The position numbers were made by a program, and so were the translations under genes. The notes under the pieces are model-generated. The model searched no databases. It was not told the origin of the DNA and was given only the letters and a program-made list of their open reading frames with translations. Of a DNA stretch of 7,809 nucleotides, positions 1 to 6,451 are shown one piece after another. The stretch covers positions 1-7,809 of the forward strand of contig JAFWQM010000031.1 of assembly GCA_017509065.1 (NCBI GenBank), read 5' to 3'. Source of the DNA: Clostridia bacterium (GTDB lineage: Bacteria > Bacillota_A > Clostridia > Christensenellales > Aristaeellaceae). Position 1 is the stretch's first letter; each line of letters starts with the position of its first letter.

Positions 1-618
1 CACCTTGCCCACGCTGCCGTCCTTGGCGTTGCAGCCAAACAGCCGGGAGATGACCGTTCCGATCTGGCTTTTCCCTTCGCCGCCGCTGCCCTTGATGATC
101 ATCATCCGCTGACCCTTGTTGCTGGGGATGAGGCAGTACCCGATGAACTCCTGCAAAGTGGGAATATCCTCCGGGTAGAGCACCTCCCCCAGGAAGCGGA
201 GCCACCGTTCGGGCGGCCCCGCTTGGGGATTGTATTGAATGGGAAAGCGGCTGCGCACGATCTGATCCTTATAGGGAAGAAAATCTCCGTCCAGCATGAG
301 CGTGCCGTTGGCCAGGTGGATGCGGTCATCCTGGGGGACGATCTCCTCCACCCGGGCGGTGATTTTCAGCAGGTCGATGATGTTGCTGATCTTCTTGGTC
401 ACGCTGCTGGTGGCACAGCTTTGCAGCATGTCAAAGATTTCCCCCTGCAAAGTGGATTCGTCCGTCATGCGTCCTTCCACCGTGAAGAAGGCCCCATCGG
501 TATAGGCCAGCGGATGGCTGATCAGGAACTGCTGGCAGAAGATGGCCTCGTTAATGGCCTTTCCATTGAACCAGACCGGCCACTGGTTAGGCGGCAAAGT
601 CGATGTCAAGACGGACAT
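1..618 (-). CDS. P4-family primase/D5-type helicase, N-terminal part (runs off the window)
   Basis: This reading frame is open from an ATG at 616-618 to the window edge, giving 206 residues without a stop. The family comprises SF3-like replication helicases of phages, plasmids and integrative elements that unwind the element's origin, often fused to a primase domain. Residues about 10-170 look like the D5_N-type region that precedes the ATPase (for example FIGYCLIPSN near 158-167). A clear Walker A loop follows at residues 177-184, GSGGEGKS, with Lys183. Walker B and the C-terminal domain would lie beyond base 1. The ATG is supported by an AAGGAG at 628-633, nine bases upstream. The gene starts inside the end of the upstream CHC2 gene (32 bp overlap, different frame), which suggests translational coupling. 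No catalytic primase motif is seen in this part, so a helicase-only protein is possible. Confidence 0.8.
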   Translation of the reverse strand, partial: MSVLTSTLPPNQWPVWFNGKAINEAIFCQQFLISHPLAYTDGAFFTVEGRMTDESTLQGEIFDMLQSCATSSVTKKISNIIDLLKITARVEEIVPQDDRIHLANGTLMLDGDFLPYKDQIVRSRFPIQYNPQAGPPERWLRFLGEVLYPEDIPTLQEFIGYCLIPSNKGQRMMIIKGSGGEGKSQIGTVISRLFGCNAKDGSVGKV

Positions 619-1129
619 CCTGCTTCTCTCCTTCGTGGTATTTCAGGATTTCTTCCAGGCGGCTGATGGACCCGGTTTTGACCAGTGCTTCTGCGGTATT
701 CTTCCGCAGCTCCGCATTGGGGGAATAGAGGCAGTCCAGCAGATCGGAAATTCCAGGCAGCGTCTTGCAGGCAGAGGCGAAGCGCTCATCCCAGGGGGCA
801 TCCGGGGTGGCAGGAGCGAATTGATTCTGCCATTTCTTCAAAAGGTTTTCGTATTTGATCAGGATGGCGGCGCAGTAGCCCTCGTCCTTCCGCTGCTGCC
901 AGACGGTTTTTCTCTTGGGGGCAACGGCAGGGGCAGGAGTACGCGGGTCGATCCCGAAATCCTGGGCCAATTTCTTGGCCGCTTCATAATTGCTGAGACC
1001 ATACAGGTTGGCAACGAAATTGATCACGTCGCCGGTTTCGTGGCAGCCGAAGCAGTAATACCGTTCGTCTATCTTAACTGGATGTATGAGAATCTTGTTG
1101 CTATCAAGTCTGTCATGAGTGAAACGGCA
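587..1129 (-). pseudogene. CHC2 zinc-ribbon primase-associated protein, 5'-truncated
   Basis: The frame ends with TAA at 587-589 and stays open upstream to a TGA at 1130-1132, but contains no ATG. The part from about 1078 downward is clearly a CHC2-type (DnaG-like) zinc-ribbon protein. It reads VKIDERYYCFGCHETGDVI, where CFGC supplies the second pair of zinc ligands, then NFVANLYGLSNYEAAKKLA, the usual helix after the ribbon. A variable, charged C-terminal region of about 130 residues follows. Family members normally carry about 35-45 further residues with a CPFH ligand motif. Here the upstream part reads CRFTHDR in this frame and MPFHS in an adjacent one, neither a proper CPFH. The gene thus seems to have lost or scrambled its 5' end. 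A GTG at 1025-1027 could restart translation, but that product would lack the zinc ribbon. It overlaps the helicase gene by 32 bp. Confidence 0.65.
628..633 (-). promoter_or_regulatory. Ribosome binding site of the P4-type helicase gene
   Basis: On the minus strand AAGGAG stands nine bases before the ATG at 616-618, inside the 3' end of the CHC2 gene. It decides the start of the helicase, which otherwise has an open frame with no clear beginning. Confidence 0.6.
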
Positions 1130-1210
1130 TCAATCTATGTACTTTCTTTGGCTCCTCTCTGTTATTTGCAAGTAAAAACTCCGCCATCATTCTGGAAAAC
1201 GTCCAGAAAC

Positions 1211-1245
1211 AGAAAAATGCTCTGCGGCATTCACACCAAAGAGCA
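1211..1245 (-). terminator. Second, weaker rho-independent terminator candidate
   Basis: On the minus strand TGCTCT (1240-1245) pairs with AGAGCA (1218-1223). A GG/CC pair can form inside the loop, and TTTTT follows (1213-1217). The stem is only six base pairs plus the inner pair. It begins right after the T-run of the stronger hairpin at 1256-1280, so the two would act as a tandem stop for transcripts from the CAZyme operon. Confidence 0.45.
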
Positions 1246-1280
1246 AAATAAAAAAGTGAGCTTGCATTCAACAAGCTCAC
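1246..1280 (-). terminator. Rho-independent terminator of the CAZyme operon
   Basis: A perfect nine-base-pair stem, GTGAGCTTG at 1256-1264 with CAAGCTCAC at 1272-1280, encloses a seven-base loop. On the minus strand it is followed at once by TTTTTTATTTT. It lies about 150 bases after the stop codon of the last operon gene (1432) and points away from it, as expected for the operon's end. The plus strand has an A-run and no T-run, so it should work only for leftward transcripts. Confidence 0.85.
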
Positions 1281-1431
1281 CGCTTCCATAGTCGAAGTGA
1301 AAGGATCATGAATCTGAATTATGGTATATATGCTTTCAGCAAAAGCTTCCCGTCGAACGGATCTTGTAAAAGATAAAAGAAGCAATAGCTAGCATACACA
1401 TCTTCTGTTTTATGAAACAGAGCAAAAGTGC

Positions 1432-1959
1432 TCATTGTCCTGTCAGGCTTTTGTTGGCTTTTGATTGATCATTTTTGTTTGCCAACGCCATGATCAGTCT
1501 TTCCGCGCCGTTCAGCATGATACTGATTCCAATGATTGCAGGCGCAGGGATGAGGATCGTCAGCGTGCCCATTACAAGGGCAAGCATGCCAAGTGAACGG
1601 GATAAGCCAGTTGGGATCGTGAGGAGAGATGAACCATGCGTGACTTGATAAAAGGAGTATGCTGCAAGCAACAGATCGAAAGACGGCTTGCCTGTGGCGA
1701 AGAAGACCAATAGCATCAGAAGAAACCAGCCTTCTGCCAAAGTGATGCTGAGCGTCGCTCCCATCGGCTTTCCGCGCTTAACAGACCGCTTCCAGACTGC
1801 GAAGTGCAAGCCAGTGTTCATTGCAAACATGAAGGTCAGCGCGAAACTTTGCAGCTGCGGTGCGAAAAAGGAAACCAATCCTGCAATGACGATCAGGCCG
1901 CCGCACAGGACAGAAGCCTTCGCGGTACGTGTCATCTGTGATTCTGCGTTTTGTTTCAT
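1432..1959 (-). CDS. DUF308/HdeD-like small integral membrane protein
   Basis: A hydrophobic protein of 175 residues from the preferred start, with about six predicted membrane helices (near residues 15-33, 36-55, 70-89, 94-114, 121-137 and 139-160). The helices form three loosely repeated pairs, each with a Gly-rich first helix, and the third reads GMLALVMGTLTILIP. This fits the DUF308 fold of HdeD. HdeD is linked to acid resistance in enterobacteria, but for Bacillota members the function is unknown and I assign none. An ATG also exists at 1963-1965, but GAGG (1966-1969) touches it directly. The same GAGG lies six bases before the ATG at 1957-1959, which is therefore the likelier start. The C-terminus is hydrophilic (NKNDQSKANKSL). 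It is the last gene of the operon, 19 bases after the SDR stop, and may be a late addition unrelated to sugar use. Confidence 0.75.
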   Translation of the reverse strand: MKQNAESQMTRTAKASVLCGGLIVIAGLVSFFAPQLQSFALTFMFAMNTGLHFAVWKRSVKRGKPMGATLSITLAEGWFLLMLLVFFATGKPSFDLLLAAYSFYQVTHGSSLLTIPTGLSRSLGMLALVMGTLTILIPAPAIIGISIMLNGAERLIMALANKNDQSKANKSLTGQ

Positions 1960-1965
1960 TTTCAT

Positions 1966-1969
1966 CCTC
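1966..1969 (-). promoter_or_regulatory. Ribosome binding site that decides the DUF308 gene start
   Basis: GAGG on the minus strand has zero spacing to the first ATG (1963-1965) and six bases to the second (1957-1959). Normal spacing favours the second ATG, which shortens the protein by two residues. Confidence 0.55.
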
Positions 1970-1978
1970 GCTGATCCA

Positions 1979-2956
1979 TCAGTAATGCCGTGATTCCGCC
2001 GGATTCTGATAATCCTGCATCAGATGCTCGGGAACGCAGGCAGCCAGTTCTTCAATCGTCCAAAGAGATTCAGCCTTGGTGATTTCCCGGAGCCGCACAG
2101 GAGCGGAGTATACGTCCACCTTCCCGGATGCAGTAACGGAAAACACCTGGGCCGTGTATTGCTTTCCCTGATCAGTGCACAGATAAGCTAGGAAAGGCGC
2201 GAGGCCTTCGCTGTCTGCATGATTGGCATCAATCTCCGCCTTCTTTTCCGCCGACATGGTCACTTCCTTGCCCATGGCTTCAGAGAGTGTTTTCAGTGTT
2301 TTGGCAAAGCCCGCCACATGGCCGGGCGACGCGCCCTGGGGACAGAAAGCATTGCAGTTGATTCCATGCCGCCAAAGCTCCATGGCCATGGCCTTGGTCA
2401 TGCCGACGATGCCGGCATTGGCCGCGCTGTACACCGTGGCGTTGCCCAGGCCTACCCAAGCATCGGAGGCGCAATTCAGGATGGTGCCGCCGCCTTGTTT
2501 GATCATATAGGGTACCGCATGCCGGCAGCAGTTGAAAGCTCCTTTCATCTTGACAGAGGTTTGGCGGTCATAATCCCGTTCTGTCAGGGAGAGCAAAGCA
2601 CCGGATTCCGTAATGGCGGCGTTGTTGACCACGATATCAATGCGGCCGTATTTTGCAACGATTTTCTCCATCATTTGACCGACGGCGTCATAATTCGCCA
2701 CGTCGCAGAACATGGCTTCCGCCTGCCCGCCAAAGGCTCGGATCTCCTTGGCTGCAGTTTCGGCATCGCCCACCATGGAAAGCCAGGCCGCCTGTTCTTC
2801 CCTGGAAAGCTCTTTGGGAGGCTCCACATTTTTCATGGGGCTGCGGTTGTTGGTGATCACAATGGCCCCTTCCCGGGCAAAATACATAGCAATTCCTTTG
2901 CCGATTCCCTGACCCGATCCAGTGACCAGCGCGACCTTTCCTTTGAGCGCGTTCAT
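1979..2956 (-). CDS. SDR-family NAD(P)-dependent oxidoreductase with altered tetrad
   Basis: A 325-residue short-chain dehydrogenase/reductase, longer than the usual 250 or so. The Rossmann nucleotide-binding motif TGSGQGIG is at residues 12-19 and NNAA at 111-114. The active-site Ser is probably S164 (NCAS) and the Tyr is Y176 (VYSAANAG). The position of the catalytic Lys (YxxxK) is Asn180, codon AAT. The position of the tetrad Asn, normally in a VNLxG-like motif, is Lys136 in SVKMKGAF. The inserted segment near 38-62 (SPMKN to SREEQAAWL) and the C-terminal stretch from about 250 (GQVFSV-like TAQVFSV, then LWTIEELAACVPEHL) match a long SDR clade that acts on bulky or CoA-linked substrates. 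That link is from memory, and the substrate is unknown. It could act on a sugar or aglycone freed by the operon's hydrolases. Good Shine-Dalgarno AGGAAGG; 24 bases after the SGNH gene. Confidence 0.85.
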   Translation of the reverse strand: MNALKGKVALVTGSGQGIGKGIAMYFAREGAIVITNNRSPMKNVEPPKELSREEQAAWLSMVGDAETAAKEIRAFGGQAEAMFCDVANYDAVGQMMEKIVAKYGRIDIVVNNAAITESGALLSLTERDYDRQTSVKMKGAFNCCRHAVPYMIKQGGGTILNCASDAWVGLGNATVYSAANAGIVGMTKAMAMELWRHGINCNAFCPQGASPGHVAGFAKTLKTLSEAMGKEVTMSAEKKAEIDANHADSEGLAPFLAYLCTDQGKQYTAQVFSVTASGKVDVYSAPVRLREITKAESLWTIEELAACVPEHLMQDYQNPAESRHY

Positions 2957-2980
2957 AGATGACCCTTCCTTTCTGCTTGA

Positions 2981-3676
2981 TTACAAATACTTCTTCAAGC
3001 GTTCAAATACCGTCCGATAGGCAGCCGCGTCAAAATGAATGCCATCCCGGGTGTGCTCGACTTTCAGGTTCCCGTTTTCGTCCTTGAGGCCATCGTTAAC
3101 ATCAATATAGTGAAAACCGAATTCATCCGCGAGGTCCTCCACCATTCTATTGACACGGGCGATGTTTTCATTGGTACGTACCAGCATAGAGGAGTTGCCC
3201 TGTGCCAGGGAAACACTGCTGTTCACAGGATAATAGGCCATCATATAAACGAGGGTATCCGGCAGCTTGTCCCGGATGATTTCGCAGATCCTGCGATAAT
3301 TGCCGGCAAGATGGGCAAACCAGTCTGCGCCATCCGGAAGGGGACGCAGATCGTTGGTACCGATGTTGATGAACAGCTTTGCCGGCTGCAGGTCCAGCAG
3401 CATGGGTTCGACGGCGGCAAGAAACTCATCCGAGGTATAGCCGCCGATCCCGCGGTTGTAGGCAATGGGCAAGCCCTCGTTCAGGCAGTATTCCGTGATG
3501 GGAAAATACTCCATCAAGGAAGAACCGGTGAACAGCGTCCGTCCTTTTTGAACATAGGCGTTCTGCTGACGGTAATTGGTCAGCTTGCGTTCCTTTTCAT
3601 GGTTAAATCGCGCCGACAGGGACTGCAAGAGTTCTTCCTTGACTTCCTGTTTGATCTGTTCGTAGTCCAAAGACAT
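2981..3676 (-). CDS. SGNH/GDSL-type hydrolase, probable carbohydrate esterase
   Basis: A 231-residue SGNH-fold hydrolase. The four family blocks are present. Block I reads FTGSSL at 49-54, where catalytic Ser53 is preceded by Ser in place of the usual Asp of GDSL. Block II Gly lies in NRGIGG (74-79). Block III is GTND at 106-109, with Asn108. Block V is DGIHF at 211-215, with Asp211 and His214 completing the triad. The N-terminus (about 1-45) is charged and helical, possibly coiled, and there is no signal peptide, so it should be cytoplasmic. In a hemicellulose-type operon such enzymes usually remove acetyl groups from sugars; a lipase-like or other ester role cannot be excluded. AGGAGG stands six bases before the ATG, overlapping the short 12-base gap after the GH43 gene. 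Confidence 0.88.
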   Translation of the reverse strand: MSLDYEQIKQEVKEELLQSLSARFNHEKERKLTNYRQQNAYVQKGRTLFTGSSLMEYFPITEYCLNEGLPIAYNRGIGGYTSDEFLAAVEPMLLDLQPAKLFINIGTNDLRPLPDGADWFAHLAGNYRRICEIIRDKLPDTLVYMMAYYPVNSSVSLAQGNSSMLVRTNENIARVNRMVEDLADEFGFHYIDVNDGLKDENGNLKVEHTRDGIHFDAAAYRTVFERLKKYL

Positions 3677-3688
3677 AGTGCCCTCCTG

Positions 3689-5170
3689 TTATTCAAAAAT
3701 CAATTCTTTCAGTTCCAGCATTCCTATGCCCTGAAAGGAAAGATAAAGCGCCTTCTTGCCGGCTGCGTGCAAGGAGAGAGAAATCCTCGTCCATGCGTTT
3801 GCTGGTTGCAGCGAAACGATTCCCTGTGTTTTTTCATTGGTACGCACCTTCAGCACTCCCTCTGCTGTCCCCCGGCAGATCAGGTTCAGCGTGCAGGAGC
3901 CATTAAAGGAAAAGAATTTATAGCCTACCAGCGTCCCGTTCGTTATGCCGGAGAGAAAATGTTCCTCACAATCATGGGTGATGACGGGCATGGGATCCAT
4001 ATGATCCTGTTGACCAATGTGCGGCATATGGCCATTGGTCAGGCAGCAGCAAATGGAAGCGGGATAAGATCCCTTGGCGGTAAGCGGGCCGCCATTCAAA
4101 CCGCAGGAAGTGATTTCCACCTGAGGAATCCGACCGTCCGGCAGGACGTCAATTCTTTCCGCACAGCCCTGACGGCTGAAGGTGTTGCGGTGTGTCTGCC
4201 GATGATAAAAGACATACCACTGTCCGCCAATTTGCTCTATGCTGCCGTGGTTGTTGCCGGTCATCATTACGCGGTCTTTTTCAATGCGTCCCTGATAGCC
4301 AATATCCCCGTTATCCACGATGACGCCGCCATAGACAAAATCTCTGTCAGGATACTTGCTGACAGCGTAGCACAGCTCGTGCTGATGTTGGCTGGAATAG
4401 ATGAAATAATACACACCACCGATTTTGCGGATACTGCTGGCTTCGTGGAAAGCGTGGTTTTCAAAGCCGGTGCCCGCGGCGTCCAGCTGTCCAGGCACGA
4501 TGCGCCGGGGATGATGGCGGATGGTGAGCATATCGTCTTCCAGCTCCACCGTGTTGGCCCACATCATATGGGAAGGAACCTCACTGATTTCTTCATCCTT
4601 TTTGTCGAACAGCCGGATCAGCACGTTCCTTAGCATATCCTTTGGTACCCCGTCCCTGGGAATACGTTCAGGCGGCACAAAGATGGATGTGCCGTAATAC
4701 AGGCGGATGATGCCGTTATCGTTGATGACCGCTGGATCAAAGGTGATGTATTCGGTCATTGGGCTGCCGTCAGGATTGCGCACAGAGCCGTGATATTGAA
4801 AGGGGCCATCGGGATGATCGCTGACTGCCACGTGGATCGGCCCGGTATATAAGCCGCCGCCAGCCAGCGCGTAATACAGGTAATAGCGGCCGTCGTTCCC
4901 TTGTACACAGTCTGGGGCATACATGGCATAGCCGCGTGTTGGTGTCCAGTCCGGATCCTGCTTGGCGCTGTATGCGGTGCCCGGGCAGCTCCAATCGGAC
5001 AGATCATCCACTGGTGCCGACCAAACCTCATAATCAAGCACACAGAAATCGTTCCCGCCCTCCGCGTCATGGGAGCCGTAAACATACACCCGATCTCCGA
5101 ACACATGAGGCTCGCCGTCCGGGATATATACATTCAGAGGTAGATAGGGATTCACGGCTTGCTTTTTCAT
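3689..5170 (-). CDS. GH43-family glycoside hydrolase with C-terminal beta-sandwich
   Basis: A 493-residue protein of the five-bladed beta-propeller family GH43, whose members are mostly beta-xylosidases and alpha-L-arabinofuranosidases. The N-terminus reads NPYLPLNVYIPDGEPHVFGD, and the following YVYGSHD is typical. The likely pKa-tuning Asp is D145 (TFDPAVI), the general acid Glu is E243 (FHEASSI), and the conserved propeller His is H308 (NNHGS). Where the general base Asp is expected this protein has D18-G-E20-P, so either E20 or D18 fills that role. After residue 370 a beta-rich domain (for example NGTLVGYKFFSF, then a closing MLELKELIFE) looks like a CBM6-type sugar-binding module. There is no signal peptide, which fits action on imported oligosaccharides. 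The exact substrate cannot be read from sequence. The GAGGTAA ribosome site overlaps the stop codon of the GH1 gene and the gap is five bases, so the two are probably translationally coupled. Confidence 0.9.
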   Translation of the reverse strand: MKKQAVNPYLPLNVYIPDGEPHVFGDRVYVYGSHDAEGGNDFCVLDYEVWSAPVDDLSDWSCPGTAYSAKQDPDWTPTRGYAMYAPDCVQGNDGRYYLYYALAGGGLYTGPIHVAVSDHPDGPFQYHGSVRNPDGSPMTEYITFDPAVINDNGIIRLYYGTSIFVPPERIPRDGVPKDMLRNVLIRLFDKKDEEISEVPSHMMWANTVELEDDMLTIRHHPRRIVPGQLDAAGTGFENHAFHEASSIRKIGGVYYFIYSSQHQHELCYAVSKYPDRDFVYGGVIVDNGDIGYQGRIEKDRVMMTGNNHGSIEQIGGQWYVFYHRQTHRNTFSRQGCAERIDVLPDGRIPQVEITSCGLNGGPLTAKGSYPASICCCLTNGHMPHIGQQDHMDPMPVITHDCEEHFLSGITNGTLVGYKFFSFNGSCTLNLICRGTAEGVLKVRTNEKTQGIVSLQPANAWTRISLSLHAAGKKALYLSFQGIGMLELKELIFE

Positions 5171-5175
5171 AGCGT

Positions 5176-6435
5176 TTACCTCAATGTGCCCAGGAAGGAA
5201 AGGCTTGCCTTGGGCTGGCGCTGCTGCGTTTCACGGTTCACGCCGATCAGACCGAAGGTCATGGCGTAGCCCTTCTGCCATTCAAAGTTGTCAAGCAAAC
5301 TCCAATACAGATAGCCCTTCACCGGCAGGCCTTCGGCTGTGCAGTCAGCCACGCCCTGGGTCGCCGTATCGATAAAGGCAACGCGGCGGCTGTCGTCGGC
5401 GGTGGCGATGCCGTTTTCGGTGACGATCAGATCACCACGGAAATCCTTCGCCACCCGGCGCAGCACATGGGCGATGCCCTCGGGGTAGTATTCGTAATCC
5501 ATTTGGGTCTTTTCTTTGCCCTCGGGTACGGGCAGGGAACCGTCCGGGCCGATGATCGTGCGGGAATAGTTCTGCACGCCCAGGAAATCGTCCTCCGCCA
5601 TGACGGGCAGATAGTGGGTGAATTCCTGATCCCATTCTTCCTTGGCTTTTTCTTCTCCACCGGGAACGGCTTGCACGTCATGCAGGCTCAGGGTCCAGCC
5701 CACCTTGATGTGGGGAGCAACTTCCCGGATGGCCTGACGGGCGGCGGCATGGGCCTGCATGACAATTTCATCACCGTGGGCTGTGCGGGGAGACACGAAG
5801 GTGGCAGGCTTTTCGGTGCCGAAGGCGGACAGGTTTTCCTTTGCTAACAGGGGATTGCCCTTCATCAGATCCTCTAAGTTCACGCCCACCTGCACCTTGC
5901 CTGCCGCAACCATCTGCTGGAAAATCTGCCGGGCTACGGCGGCAATCTGGATGCCCATATTAGCTTCGTTGATGGTGCAGATGTATTGCAGCTCGCTGCC
6001 GTACTGCTCCGCGACATACCGGGCATACCGGGCAAAATCGGCGGGGGTGGTGTCCGCCTCCCAGCCGCCCTTGCGGATCAGCCATACCGGGCTGGTGAAA
6101 TGGTGCAGGGTCACGATGGGCGCAAGGCCGTTTTCCTTGCAGCAGCGGATCACGTCCCGGTAATGCTGCGTTTCCTTTTCACTGAATACGCCTTCCTCCG
6201 GCTCGATCCGCGCCCATTCGATAGAGAAGCGATAGGCGTTCAGCCCGGCCTTCGCCATCAGCGCAATATCCTCCGCATAGCGGTTGTAGTGATCGCAGGC
6301 GATGCCGCTGGGTTCAGCGAAGCTGGAATGCTTCATCTGCTCCTGGGCCCAGTTGTCGCTGTTCGTATTGTTGCCTTCCACCTGATGGGCCGCGGTGGCC
6401 GCGCCCAGCAGGAAATCTTTATCAAAGCGTGTCAT
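5176..6435 (-). CDS. GH1-family beta-glycosidase
   Basis: A 419-residue TIM-barrel retaining beta-glycosidase, short for GH1 (usually about 440-480). The acid/base Glu is E157 in TINEAN, with Ala where most GH1 enzymes have Pro (NEP). The nucleophile is E340 in IVTENG. Glycone-binding residues are visible at Q18 (AAHQVEG), H111-H112 and the WSLLDNFEW block (378-386). The N-terminal HQVEGNNTNSDNW and DHYNRYAEDIALMAKAGLNA resemble the thermophile/archaeal LacS-like branch more than the common phospho-beta-glucosidases. A substrate such as a beta-glucoside or beta-galactoside is therefore likelier than a 6-phospho sugar, by inference. There is no signal peptide. The start has a double purine site (AAGGAGAAGG) and lies 16 bases after the GH3 gene. 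Together with GH3 it could clear different beta-linked glucosyl or galactosyl ends. Confidence 0.92.
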   Translation of the reverse strand: MTRFDKDFLLGAATAAHQVEGNNTNSDNWAQEQMKHSSFAEPSGIACDHYNRYAEDIALMAKAGLNAYRFSIEWARIEPEEGVFSEKETQHYRDVIRCCKENGLAPIVTLHHFTSPVWLIRKGGWEADTTPADFARYARYVAEQYGSELQYICTINEANMGIQIAAVARQIFQQMVAAGKVQVGVNLEDLMKGNPLLAKENLSAFGTEKPATFVSPRTAHGDEIVMQAHAAARQAIREVAPHIKVGWTLSLHDVQAVPGGEEKAKEEWDQEFTHYLPVMAEDDFLGVQNYSRTIIGPDGSLPVPEGKEKTQMDYEYYPEGIAHVLRRVAKDFRGDLIVTENGIATADDSRRVAFIDTATQGVADCTAEGLPVKGYLYWSLLDNFEWQKGYAMTFGLIGVNRETQQRQPKASLSFLGTLR

Positions 6436-6451
6436 GGTTTCCTTCTCCTTT

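Larger units (their letters stand above)
1..1129. mobile_element. Edge of an integrative-element or plasmid-type replication module
   Basis: The two adjoining minus-strand genes here, a CHC2 zinc-ribbon protein and a P4-type primase/helicase, form a pair common in integrative and conjugative elements and plasmids of Clostridia. That assignment is family knowledge applied to the translations. The module continues past base 1. On its other side recognisable coding similarity fades between about 1075 and 1129, where the sequence turns AT-rich. No integrase, relaxase, terminal inverted repeat or attachment site is visible, so the type of element and its exact end are not known. Confidence 0.55.
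1130..1431. other. AT-rich intergenic gap between mobile module and CAZyme operon
   Basis: About 300 bases with visibly lower GC than either side. Its recognisable contents are two hairpins with T-runs (annotated separately) and a weaker hairpin without a T-run at 1404-1421 (TCTGTTT/AAACAGA, loop of four). A 90-codon minus-strand frame covers much of it, but it crosses the terminator stems and resembles nothing I recognise. I see no tRNA, no repeated sequence long enough to be an attachment site, and no convincing promoter. Confidence 0.6.

Noticed and set aside
102..329. 75-codon minus-strand frame with an internal start
   Set aside because: It is out of frame with the P4-type helicase, whose frame is open to the window edge and carries a Walker A motif.
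1320..1350. TATATA/CATAAT-like promoter element on the minus strand in the gap
   Set aside because: No -35 hexamer stands at a suitable distance and no gene starts shortly after it.
1113..1385. 90-codon minus-strand frame in the intergenic gap
   Set aside because: It runs through both terminator hairpins, has no clear ribosome site and no recognisable domain. Only its last residues (MPFHS) recall a CHC2 motif, which may be a remnant or chance.
1404..1421. Hairpin TCTGTTT/AAACAGA close after the DUF308 stop
   Set aside because: The stem is AT-rich and no T-run follows on the minus strand, so it is not a convincing terminator.
2219..2962. 247-codon open frame on the plus strand
   Set aside because: Antisense to the SDR gene, with no domain and no better ribosome site.
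4000..4070. Cys-Cys-Cys and His-rich stretch of the GH43 protein (near residues 374-404) as a metal site
   Set aside because: It falls in the link between propeller and beta-sandwich, and similar TNGHMPHI-like text is, from memory, common in this GH43 group; the Cys and His spacing matches no known metal-binding motif.
3035..4633. 532-codon open frame on the plus strand
   Set aside because: It lies opposite the SGNH and GH43 genes, both of which have catalytic motifs and ribosome sites on the minus strand. The plus-strand translation has no recognisable domain, so it is an antisense shadow of GC-rich codon use.
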